From NCBI RefSeq assembly GCF_027744825.2, contig NC_071342.1, forward strand, positions 21,358,501 through 21,422,500: 64,000 nucleotides of DNA. The letters are read 5' to 3'. The notes under the pieces were generated by a model. That model was not told the DNA's origin and did no database searches. It was given only the letters and a program-made list of their open reading frames with translations. Positions 36,230-49,016 of the stretch are shown here, piece by piece. The DNA comes from Synchiropus splendidus. Lineage: Eukaryota > Chordata > Actinopteri > Syngnathiformes > Callionymidae. Both the position numbers and the translations under genes were made by a program. Numbering within the stretch: the first letter of the stretch is position 1; each line of letters opens with the position of its first letter.

Positions 36230-39200
36230 GCCAAGATAACTTGATGTTTGAGTCATGATCAGTTAGGGGGAAGCCATGGGGCCGACCCATGGCATGCTGG
36301 AGGGATACGTTTTTTCACTTTTCCTGATAACACTCAACTCTCTGAGAAGAGCTGGAGGAGGTTTGTGGGGAGAAGCTGATTTGCGTGGACTCCTGCCCAC
36401 ATGACCTGACCGCAGATGAGTGGAAACAGTTGATCAGTGGATGGAGTCGTCCCACAAGCACATCGCTTTTCTTACTTTCCAGCCTCCAAAGAGACTGCAG
36501 GGCAAATCTGTGCGTTGTGGGAACATCTCTGGCGTCATCTGTCAGCTCTGGTGGATGCGATCAGAAAGTGTCTGGTGCGTGTCTGATGAGCGATTTGGGG
36601 TAAAGATGATCCATCCTGGTTCTGACTCTGAAGCCATTCCATCTTTTAAACGTGTAAAACAAGACGACTTCTTGCAATGGAAGCGCTGTTGTTGCATAAG
36701 TGCTAACAATAACCGTCCAGGCGATTTACTTCACATTAGCACTGATATGGAAGCATGTTGCATCATCGCTCTGATGTGTTTACTCTTTATTACACAGCAC
36801 AGGAGGCGCTTCTGCGCGCGGCCATGTGGGGTCAGTGTTGGCCTCCCTGGTCCCTGTGGGTACTTATGACATCAGGGAGGAGACTGAAGGAATAACAAGA
36901 AAATTGATGAAACGCCGAACGGAAGGAAGGACAGAGAGCCTGACAGGAGGAAGGAAGCCGGGTGGGCGGACTGGAAAGACTCTCGGATCATGATTGCGTG
37001 AGCCCTGCTGCCGCTCGCCTCTGCACGTTCGATTGGGAGATGAAATCTGCGGCCGCTCTCCTGTAGACATACACACACCTCATCCGTGGAGACACTTGAC
37101 TATTTTGACCCATTTAAGAGTTCTTTTCTCTGCTCAGCCGACCTCGCTGTGTGCCAGGATTCCCCATCGCCCGGGTAACCATGAGGTCATACGGGTAGAT
37201 CAGTTGTTGTTTCCAAACTGTTGTTATGGAGCATCAGGAGGAAAGAGAGAGTGAGAGAAAGAGAGAGAGAGAAGCACACAATCAGCAGAACAGACATTTG
37301 GAAATTATTTTTGACTCAACGCCTCCGAGCTGTTTGCCATTATTTATTTAACGATAACAAACGGGAATGTAACATGACGTTATTTTTCCGTCACATTCCT
37401 AAGAAACACTTTTGCGAGCAGAAAACTGAGTGTGTAACAGACCCCCCCCGATGGGGATGGGGAGTACTTCTGAGTACTAGCCCCGTACCTTTGGCCAGAC
37501 CTGAAGAAGATGAAGGTTCACGTGTGAGAGTGTTGTGGTTTGGATCCTGTGCTTGGTGTCTGACATTGGCATTCATTTACGGTTCTTGAAGTCTGGGGGT
37601 TCAGGCAAACTAGACAAAGATTCAAAGTGAGACTTTTGGTCTTTAAGAGGGAGGCAACCTGAGCTGGCGTATCTGTTTTGAAAATGGCTGTTTAAACACT
37701 ATCTAAGCCTCATACATTTCCAATAGGTTGTGCCATTGCAAGTCAGCCTCCTCTACTGTAAACTATTGTGATCTCTTCTCTCCATGTGTCAGAACCATTG
37801 AACATCCAGAAGGGAGGCTTGAGGCGAGGAAAGCTAAGTCATGTGACTTAGATTTCATAATAAACCCCTTGCAAAGTTGCATCCGTTCAAAACTCCTGGT
37901 GTCAGAGGTGGGATTGTGGCTTCATACCATCTGAAGCTGCACTAAGGACTCACACAAATCATTGAGTCGTTGTGTAAAGAACTCCAATGACATGGCAACA
38001 CAAATTCAAAGCCCATGTGTTATCGATGTGCAGATGGTGTGCGATGGACAACAGATCGACTGAGCTGCAGGAATACACTTCTCTGGGGGGATGTGTGAAG
38101 CCGCACAACATTGTGCATGAGCTCTGACGATACCAACAAGCCGGGTCTTTGGTTGCATGGTCTTTGTGTGGAGGCACACGGGTGACTATGATAGTTTTGC
38201 ACAGAATGATGGTGATAGCGGTGACACAAGTTCCAACTGCAGCAGCAACAGCCAACATTTCATAAGGTCATAAACAGACTTCCTCTATCCACAATATTGC
38301 TTGGCCTCACACTGCAATAGCAGCAAATGGGCATGGTAAAAGTACAGATGCGGTGCTGTGAGAATGACGTTCTGGGTAAACATTGTGTTGTTTGAGGCTC
38401 AGTTGTCGACTCGGTTTCCGGCCTGAATACAGATCATTCTGGGAGATCAACACTGAGAAATGGAGACGGAAAGTGAGAGAGGGGGGTGTGTTTTCTCAGT
38501 AACTAGCTCGATGAATATCATTTGCTGTGGATGTGTGAGCAAGCATCCCAGATCAAAGCTCGCAGGGTGCTGGGCATTCCGACAGCTAGCTGTGTTTGTG
38601 TGTGTGCTGAGAGGTTTGTGCGTCCATGTGGCTCAAACCGTGCACATGTATGTTTGTGTGTCACAGTGCACTGGTGAAAGGAAAGTCTTGAGGTGAGCAA
38701 GTATGTGTGTGCACGATCGTAATCTTGCTCACGCATGTTTGTGTGTCGCCGTGTGCGTGCATGTGTGTGATCCTTGTTAGCCGCTGCCTCCCTGCACCAC
38801 AGCAAACTGTCAGCTTGCTGTAGCATACCCAATTTCTCCTTCCTCTTTTCTCCCACATCCTCTCCCCTCAGCTTCTGTCTTCCCCTCACTCGTCATCGCC
38901 TCTTGCCTGGCGTCTTTTTCATCTCTCCGTCTCCATTCCTCTCTTTTCTTTGAAATTTTAATCACCCCGTAAACAGGCCTGCATTTCAATGTGAAATGGG
39001 ATTCTGCTCCAGATTGAGAGAGCTGAGTGGAGAGAAGAGAGAGGTGGAAAGGAGGGGGAGGTGTGTGTTAGTGAGAGGGAGAGAGAGAGAGAGAGGGAGT
39101 GCGGGAGAGAGAGGGTGATCTAGTCTCACAGTTTGTACTAAAGAGAATGATTAATCCCAGCCTTTGATTCTGCATTCATCTAACGGGATGTTGCTGCAGG

Positions 39201-41699
39201 AGCAAGTGTGTTTCTGTGCTTGTGTGTGTTGGCAGGGCTGGCTTATGCTCCGTTACACAAAGCGGGGCTGTCTGCACAGCCCTCCTTAATCTCTCTGTAT
39301 GCACCGAGTGTGTGCATATATGCATACAGTATGTGCACATGGGCATGCCTGTATGTGTGTGTACGCGTGTGGACTGGCTGATCAGTGGGCGTGCGGAATG
39401 ACTAATGCAGTAGATGTACCACTTTTTCAACAGAGCTTTATTAGCTATTTTTATACAGGGTTTACTCTGGCACGCTGAGCTGGCCACCGCCGAGCGCTTC
39501 CACCCAGCTACACGTTCTCAGGAGGAATGACAGTCTTGTAATCGGAGGTGTAGTTTTGACTGTTGTAATCTTGATGAAATCAATCGTGCAACCAGGGCGC
39601 TGAGGGAAACCGAGATTGAGACGCAAGATGGAATAGACTTTCCTCGCATGACTTGCATCACTTATGATGTAACCGTGCTTCTTGTCTGAAAACTTACAGT
39701 GAAACAGCCGGGGTTTGTTTTTCAGACGGCGATTATTTCTCTTCATTATGCATCACAGGAGACCAGGGATACAGACACAACAACTCTCCGTTGTCTCAAA
39801 ATGAAGAAGAACGTTGCCACTGCTTTTGACCTGGATACCTTTGTTTTAGTGTTTGCATTTTCAGGGCTGTTATTGAAGGATGTGCTGGTTGTTGGTCGCC
39901 ACTGCCAAACCCTGGGGAGGGACTTATATCAATGTGTCAAACAAGCTTCTATCCAATAGGCCTTGCCAAACGCACATGACACAGACATGTTTATTTCCCC
40001 TCTGGGGAGAGGGTTCAGGTGCTCAGTGGTTATGCAGGTAGGAAGCCCTGTCGGCAAGGAGATGCTCGGCGAAGACCTGTTGTTCCCTAAAGTTGTTTCT
40101 CTCGCTTTCATGTGAAAGAAAATATTTTTTTCTGGGCACCCCAACAACCGTGGGAGGTTTGTACTCAAGAACCGTATGTCAAGTCTCAAAGGAAATTGAA
40201 GGGTTTTTGGCCATCGCTGCCATATGCCGTAGCAAGACTTGTGATTATGGTATCACTCCCCTTCCAGGGCTCTCTACCCAAGCTACCCAAGCCCATAAGA
40301 GGGTGGAGAGGGTTCACATAGCTCAGCTGCTTGTTGGGAAGGGTGTGGTGGATCATGATCCCCTTCCATTGGTGAGGGCCTTAGAAAAGAACCCTGAGTC
40401 AGAGGTCTTTGTCATTGAGCTTCCATCAATGTTTTCATTCACAACTTTCCTGTGAGCTACAAAGTAGTGGCCAAATTCAACCAGGCGGGCGACACCTTGT
40501 ATCCACTCGTGCCCCTCCCAGGCAACGTGTGGAGATATAGGAGTCTCGGATGGGTTTGCGTGTCTCCGAGGTTCCATTCGAAAGAGCACGACAGGGGTGT
40601 GCGGTTGAATCATGTTCTATCGTAACACTAATTACATAACAAGTCCTTTTTGGAAGTCTCTCTATCCGAGCGGCAAAGCGGCTAATTTAATAACCAGCTC
40701 TGATCACAGCGAGACGTCGGTGCTTTACACACCTTGTCACTTTTAACGCTAGGATAACTTCACGCCTGTAAACGCTTTGCCACACTGGTAATAAGGAGCC
40801 TGGAGACACACACACTTCCACTGGAAGGTGGACGTCTTGCACACAGTCCCTCGGCAGCACTTGTCACCCACACATCAGAAAATCTAACCTTCTTCCTCCC
40901 ACACACACACTCTCTCTCTCTTTTTAACCAACCGTCCTACAGTCTCCTCACAGGGCTTATACACACGCTCGCACACACACAGACACACACTCTTCCCCCA
41001 AATGTCCAGTGACCCATGAGGCGGTAACGAGGCACATTTCACTGAGAGTTTTCTCCCCTGACACTAGCTCGTCTCTCTCAGCTATTGATCTAAACACACA
41101 CTCACTCCAATCTCTATTTCCCCGGTCCACACTCTGCCAACACACACACACACACACGCGCGCACACATGCCGACAGAGTACAGAATAATTGGAGGAGCC
41201 TTCAACAACAGGGAGGCAGCGGACAGCTAGGCGGGCGGGCGTCAAATGTGACGAACGCCGCTGTCTCCCTTTCTCTCTCCCCCTTCACACTCATGGATGA
41301 GTGATGCCCATGACAGACTGCATCCTCTGAGAGCCCCTTCTGGCAATTACCGCACACACACACACACTCATACGTTCACATCAGAGACTCCCACATCACT
41401 TAACCAGTTGTCTTCAACTAAAAGGGCTTTGCGGAAACACTCTATGGTCTCCACTCATCCACGTTTCAGCCCACTACACGCACACACTCAAAGCATGTTG
41501 GTGATGACTATCTTTACCCCCTTTCTGTTTTCTATTGATCCATGTTTGCCTCAGACCACATGCATCAGTGGAACTGACCAGCAACCGGACAAGAGCATAC
41601 ATGTACACACGGACGACTTGCGCCTTTACTTATTCTATAATTGTATATGACTGTAAGTATGTTGAACCTCAGTGTATATATAATAATATACAGTATATG

Positions 41700-41770
<71 letters not shown>

Positions 41771-44700
41771 AAAACATGTGATGGCATTTGGAGAGATTCA
41801 AAACAATAATAAATACATAAATAAACATAACATAAGGTAGAATACAGGGCACTTACCAAGAATTACCTTTTCAATCTCTGTATAACGTAAAAAGAAATAT
41901 TGACTGAATTGTGTGTCATGTAACAATAATGAAGGCATGTTGTATAAATGGTTGTACCGTACAAATGTATTATCTGTATATACAATCCGTTTGAGGAGAT
42001 TGAAATAAGCTTTATTAAAATTGTACCAGACAAAATTTGGACGCAATAAATCAAATAACCAATGAGGTAAGTATGCTAGAAAGAGAAGTCCATATATCTG
42101 TGGACGGATCACGGGGGCAGCCTCAGTGAACAGGCCCACACTTCTCTCAAAAATCCAGCTGTCTCGGGAGAATCTGTCAGTAAAATCAAAACCAAAAAGG
42201 AACGGAGCTTTTGTAAGCGGCACGTCAAACAGTCTTATTCATGTTGGTTAACATTGTCATTGTACCTCCAAACGTGGTCTGAAATCTGTGGTTGGTAACC
42301 ATGGTGACCACCAAGCAGCAGCGTGTTATGATGTATGAACAGGAGAGCTCTGTCATGAACGATGCGCTCGTATGATGTTTGCTGCGCATGACCAATGTGA
42401 ACAGTGTCAACAGGAGTGGGTTTGGGTCCAAACATTCCTTCAGGTCAATTTGCTGAGTGTACACTTGACACTACATATGGGTCCCAAAACAGACGCATCT
42501 CAGGTCAGCGTTTATGCCTGTGTGATGTTAACAACAAATCATTAAACGTATTCAAATCTGTCTCTTGCATCCAGCTTGCTGTTCACCAAGGTGAAGCTGG
42601 AGGAGGTGGTGCTGGGTCCGGCGGCCGCCCTGCAGACCTGCGAGGAAATGCTACAGTGCTGGCAAAACCGCTACGACGTTGGCCGCTCCATGTGAGTCGG
42701 GGCATATGTGGTTATCTGATGGGTCCGAAGATTTCAGGCTATTGATTACCGATACTGTGTTCATGGCCCTAAATATTCATGCTTGCGTTACCCCGGACTT
42801 AAAGGTGTCTGTTTGAACAATGGGGAAATATTTAGATTCAATGTGGTGTCATCTAGAAATTGGCTTTGTAGTGAGAAGTGGGGTTGAACCGATCAGGAGT
42901 TTTGCTGCCGATCACCGATACCTATCACATGGATTGACAATGAATTTGTTATCAAAATGATGAGACGTTCTGTGTCCATGATGTGAAAAAATGAACTTAA
43001 AGTCATTTTAATTCAGACATGTTTTTATATACCTCTTCTAGGTGGCAAAAATACAAAAACCTTGCTGAATGCAGCAATTATTCTGTCAAAAGAACAACTG
43101 AAAAACATTCAATTCGATGGGCAGGTTAATCTCTAGAGACTATGCTACAGTCTGTGAAAATTTTACATATTGTAGCGGGACAGAGAACACTGCATTTATG
43201 AAAGTTTCGCTCGGACTGGCTGGTTAGCTCTGCTTACAGCTGCTCTAAGCGTTAGCTCTGCTTACAGCTGCTGAGGAATCACTGATCTCACTTTCATGAG
43301 CCCAGAAAACTCTGTGCTGGCGCTTTAAATGGCGTGTTTAATCTGAAGGCGCTTCCCTGCACAGCATTTTCCTGTGCATGTCCTGCAGGATGCACTACTT
43401 TACATGACAGATTGTAAGAACCTCTACAGCAGACATGCTGCTGCTTAGTGATCAGCGAGGAGGGAGGAGCGGACGCATCACAACCAGCGGGGCAGACTGT
43501 CACATGTGATCAGTTGTAGTGATCGGCAGTGAGAGGTAGTGATCGGCATTCACCGGTGACCGATCGATCGGAGCATCCCTAGTAAGAAGAGTGAGACTGA
43601 GAAGTGATGGAGGGAATGACTTAACATGTAGAGCGACTGTCACTTGAAGCTTCAAAATCGCCGACAGACGGCAGTTAACAGGCAGATAGAATGTTGGAGT
43701 TGAAACTCTAAAGACCGACTGCTCCTTGAGCGTTAATCTTTTGTGTATGTGGCTCACAGACAGCAGGCGCAGTTGCTGTCATCACTGTACCCAACTCATC
43801 AACAGACATAGCTTCATCTAGCCAACAAACACCAGACACTCACTGTGATGGGTTCCTGGCAGTGGCTTAATCACAGGATGAGCGATTGTCATGTTAAAAA
43901 TAATTGACTGTAGGTCAACAACAGTGAAGGTGTTCGCTCTGCCTCCACCAGTGCAGCCAACAACTTTTTTTAACCTTGTCTTGCAGTGAGACAGATGAGA
44001 GCAGCAGCATCCCGCTGGCTGAGAAGACTGAAGCAGTCCCCATTACCCGAAAACCCTCCCTGCACCTGACTCTGCCCGACTTCCAGGATGCTTCTACAGG
44101 TTTGTCCGCGCACTCAGTCTTGATCCCGTCGGTCACGGTTTCATCAATCACATTGCTTGAGTGAAGGTCAGTTTGTGAAGTCATTTTTTTAAACCCTTCA
44201 CCTGCCGTCGCTCTCACAGGTTCCCCAAGTCCATCCTCAGTAGCAGCCTCTCGCCTGGAGGCGGCGCTGTCGGAGGTTTCTGACGTGAGCTCCACCAGAC
44301 GCCAGGGACCCACCTACATCTGGACCACCCTGGAGCACATCTGGCTACAAGCTGGTATGTAAAAAGATTCTTCAAAAATGTCTGTTTACGAAGAGGTCAA
44401 TAATATTGTTTCAAATCTCCCGCCGATGGACGTAGAGCATGATTCTGTTTTTATAGACTTGTTGAAGAGTGAAGTGAAGTCTCCTGGTGGAGAGTGTCGA
44501 AGTAGCTTCAATACTAGAAGCGTTTTAGTCCCTCTGACTGAAGCCTGCTGGCAGTAAGAACCCAAATGTGACCGGGTTTAACCACTGGACCGTGCATGCT
44601 AGGCTCATGCAACTCATGCAAAGGCTCAGACTTATATTCTGGAAAAGCTACAAATTAATTTCCACGCATGAAAACATGGCCTCATCCGGACCTTCTCCTC

Positions 44701-45953
44701 CCTGAAAACCCCACACACAGGGATTTTTTTGAATGAAGCACTGACTCCCAGAAGTTGTTGTGTAAAAGACTTTTCTATCTGCTCACTGACCTGCTTCCAA
44801 GCTCAGATGTGTTGCTGTGTCTCTCGGGAGAGAGACAGAGTTTGTGCACTTGGTGCGCAGTGAGTGCACATTTGTTCACTTCTGTGACTCACGTGACTGC
44901 TGGGAGTAGTTTTCATCCTCATTCTTTTAGATACCAACACTGCAGGAAAAGGACCAGCCATGCTTGGTCTACGCATCCTGTGATGCTGTGCTCACACCTG
45001 AGATCCGTCTGGATGAGACTGATGTTGTAACCAGTTTAATTCCGGTGTCAGACTCACTGGGGATGAGACAGGGAGGAGGGGCTTCACTGACTGAACCCTG
45101 CGCTTGTGTGACAAGGCCGATACGGCCATTGGGCGTGTCGAGTAGCTCCAGTCGTGACCTGAGCTCTGTGTCTCTGGCATTCCTGTGTCCAGCAGTCACT
45201 TCCTGGAAGTCTCTCGAGAACATGTTGAAGCACAGAGGAAATGTCACACACACCGACTCACTCGCCCATGGAGAACATTTGCTTATTCTGGATGGATCTT
45301 CTCAGTTATGAGTTTTTTTTTGTTTTCTTTTTTTGGTAGAAGATTAAAAAAGAGCTCGGTAATTCCAGACTTCTAATTTTTGCTTTTTAAAATTTCAATT
45401 TAACTTTGCTTTATTTGCTATCTTCTGGATTTATTTTTGTTATTTTATTTTGTCTTATTTTTGTGGGTTTTTTTTTATAGTTGCAAATATTTAGTTTGGA
45501 CTTAATTTTGGACTTACAATCTCATTTGTTAGATGATGTTTATTTTTCAGTCAGAATATTTTAATAATTTAGCAATGCTCCTTAAAATGTTTAACGTTTA
45601 ATATTACTATAAATATTTTGTTTGCACTTCATTTTTGTTTTCTTTCCCCATATTTGCCCTTTTCATGAGTAGACGTTTGCACACTGCTGCACACGATTAG
45701 GTTTCCTGTCCCCTCCTTGACTGACATCCTGCTGTGGTACCTGCGGTGACAGGACTAGCACCTGTGAAAGGTCTGGATGACTTCAGAGCCTCTGTCCCCC
45801 TCACAATCCCCAGAAATGTAGATGAACCTCGCGGCTTCTTTTCCTCCAGCTGAGGTAGCAAACATGCAGGATTCCCATCTGCTCATCCGACTCACTGGCA
45901 CAAACAAAACATCCACAAGCAAACACACACATGGGTTCAGACCGGAGCAAGAC

Positions 45954-45992
<39 letters not shown>

Positions 45993-48918
45993 ATTTGTAC
46001 AGCGCAGTTGGCGGCACACGAACGCGCTGTGTTTACCTGAGAGAAATGTCAGCTCATGATGCGCCTCCACTTGTTGCTGCGCTCTGGTTTCAGCGCTGGG
46101 CTCCCTGATCGGACTCTGTCGTAAGCGGAAGTGTGTTTGGCAACTTCACAGCCCCAGCAAGGAAACACAGCTTCAGAATCTGATGACCATATTTAGGCAA
46201 GAGTTCCAGGACTTCCCAGGATCCAGTGTGTGTGTCAGTGAGTGAATCCCACTGACAGGGTTTATGCACTTGAGTGTCACACAGCTGACTTGATAACAAC
46301 TTGCCCCCTCGTACTATTTCTCTTGTCAGCTGTTGTCAAAAGTGTTCTACATTCTATCAAATGATATTGGAAAAGTTACTGTTACTACAAAAGTTACTCT
46401 TCACTTTTATTCCTCTGAAAAGAAGGATGACGCTCTAAACAAACCTAGTTGAAGACAAAAACATACAAAGTCACTTTGTTTTCAGAAGTGGTGAGGAAAA
46501 TGTTTGGAATGGGTTTTAGGCTCAGGTTAGGCTACTATAAATGCTTCTGTAACACAGGCTTATCACATGTTTTAAGTGAAATATAACTTTTCAACTACAA
46601 ATATTCATCCGTTCTAATGAATCCCACTTGCGTGAGACTTATTTTTGTCCACTTTAGGCCACCGTATATCAAGCTGTGTTGGAGTAGAGCAGGCAGAAAT
46701 AAACGTGGACTATGTTTTTTAACTCGTGATGGTCCGGGAGAGTGCACACGTCATGGTGCTGATGTGCTTTCCTTCATTTCTTTCGCTCACTCGGGTGATT
46801 TCCGAGTGCGTTCGTATGGGTGTTGAAATTTTCTATATTACTGAAAATGCGGCCGCAACATCAGTGTAATACTAAGAACACATGAAACAAACATATACAA
46901 ACAGAAACATGAACTTACAAAAAAGAGACAAGCCATGCCTGCAGAAAAGAAAACAAAAAAAGAAGCAGAAGCAGAGGCAGATGCAACAGCATTTTCTTAG
47001 TGACAAAATACTGTAAAATCCAATACAGTAAACATAGTAGACAGAACGCAGGAACATGAATTAAATACACATATCCACAATAGAAGTGAGAAAGAAAAAA
47101 TATAATATATAAGTAAGTACAGGTACATGCACTGAACATATCAATGCACTTGCAAACACATGGACACTCAGAAACACAGGAATGACCCAGAACCATGAAC
47201 ATATACAGAAGACAATAACACGCCGCAAATGCGTGCATGTAGCCACTCAAAGACAGAAAACACGCACACAAAGACACAAAAACAACTGGCACTGACATGT
47301 TCGTTTCCGCTGGTCTCCGCAGGTGAGCTGTTCATAGCGGACGGCAGGTTGAAGGAGGCCCAGTTCTGTGTGGCCGAGGCCAGCTCGCTCTTTCCGAACT
47401 CTCACTCGGTGCTGCTGCAGCGGGGCCGCCTGGCGGAGCTGAGGGGCCAACTGGACGAGGCCAAAGGTCTCTACGACGAAGCTCTGGCCATCCATCCCAC
47501 CGGAGAACGCATCCTGGTGCACTTGGTGAGTTCATGAAATTGGGATTCATCTAACCGTGCTGCAGACTCACACATGGATACCCTCGTATATTTAAGTCGC
47601 TCGCAGGATCCTGCTAAAAAACACTCATCCATGCACACATTGGAAATGCTTATTAAATTACGTCACATTCGGTGTTACGCAAGAATCAAGCGAGTCTCAC
47701 TTTAGCACTTGTGTCCCACACAAATCGTCTTTTCCTCCTCTGTTTCATTTGAAGTCCAGGAAGCTCACACAGGCGGCTGGTGAAGAAGTGTTCTGAATAC
47801 AGAATGTTTGCTGTTTTGTGTTGAAAATTGGTTTGAGTTGGACCGGTACCTCTGGTGCCTCACACCAGGAAGTCATGTGATTGTTGCCGTTTGTCTGTCT
47901 GAGGGCAAAATGGAAAACTTGACTTGATAAAACAGCAATCACTACAGTTGATATACAGCAGACCTGGGCAAAGTGCGGCCCAGTGGCCATATGCGGCCCT
48001 TTATCTGTGTTTTTGCGGCCCTCGTGAGGTCTGACTAAAACCATACTGTTAAGTCGCCATTTTCTGTCAGTTTTTTGTCCTGTTTCCGTTTCAGCCAGAA
48101 CACATTCATGACTAAATTTTTGATTCTTCTTTTCGTTTGTCATTTTTCTCAAAATTAGTTGAAAGAAAATTCTAAATATATTTTGAATATATTTTAAATA
48201 TATATCATCTTCCATGTTTGGTCCATAGTTTTGTTATGATTTTATTAAAATACATTCATTTCTTATAGGGTTCATGCCATATTTACATGTCTTAATATCC
48301 TTGCTTCCATTGAACCTTTTATGTTTCATTTCGTCCAGATTTTTTTCACGTTTCATAGTCATCACTGCCATTCTTTTGGCATGATGGCCCCTCACAACAG
48401 TCACAGTTTATAATGTGGCCCTGTAGGAAATTTATCTGCCCACCTCTGGTATACAGTCATAGCTTGGTCCATGACAATGTGTTGCTGTTGTTCTTTTAGC
48501 GTTCTGTTGTAGTAGTCATGGTGCGCTCGATTCAGCTACTCATGGTCACGTGGAGGGGCTTTCAACTGGAGCTTTACACCCAGCTTTGTTTTGGTACTTG
48601 CCTTTTGCTGTAAACCATCAAAATGTTCGTGTTAGCACAATGGCTACTCAAGACGTTGTTTTATTGAGTTGACTGTATTCTGTCTTCTATGTTGTCATGT
48701 GACATGCGCTTCTTGTTAGCTGAGCGCTTTTCTATTGCCGGACCCCACAAGGTCAAATGTCAAATTTGAGGATGAGGGCCTCAAAATAACTTGGTCATTA
48801 TGATTTGGTTTTAAGTTTAGTTCAGGGTCTAAGGTTAGCCATTTGTTTTGGATGGGCAGAGACGTGGGAAAGCATCATGGCAATGAGAGGACCCCACAAA
48901 GATATTGTCACAAACCAG

Positions 48919-49016
<98 letters not shown>

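Larger units (their letters stand above)
35370..42574 (+). other. ttc7a intron 15
   Basis: 7.2 kb. Contains a (TA)n tract (about 36172-36226), a LINE 3' remnant (36330-36445), GA-rich tracts (37226-37272, 39068-39096), an unexplained 120-codon open frame (40093-40455) and a second (TA)n tract (about 41704-41767). No exon is supported. Confidence 0.75.

Noticed and set aside
37226..37272. GA-rich run as a GAGA-factor regulatory element
   Set aside because: Simple-sequence purine tract in mid-intron; nothing supports a regulatory role.
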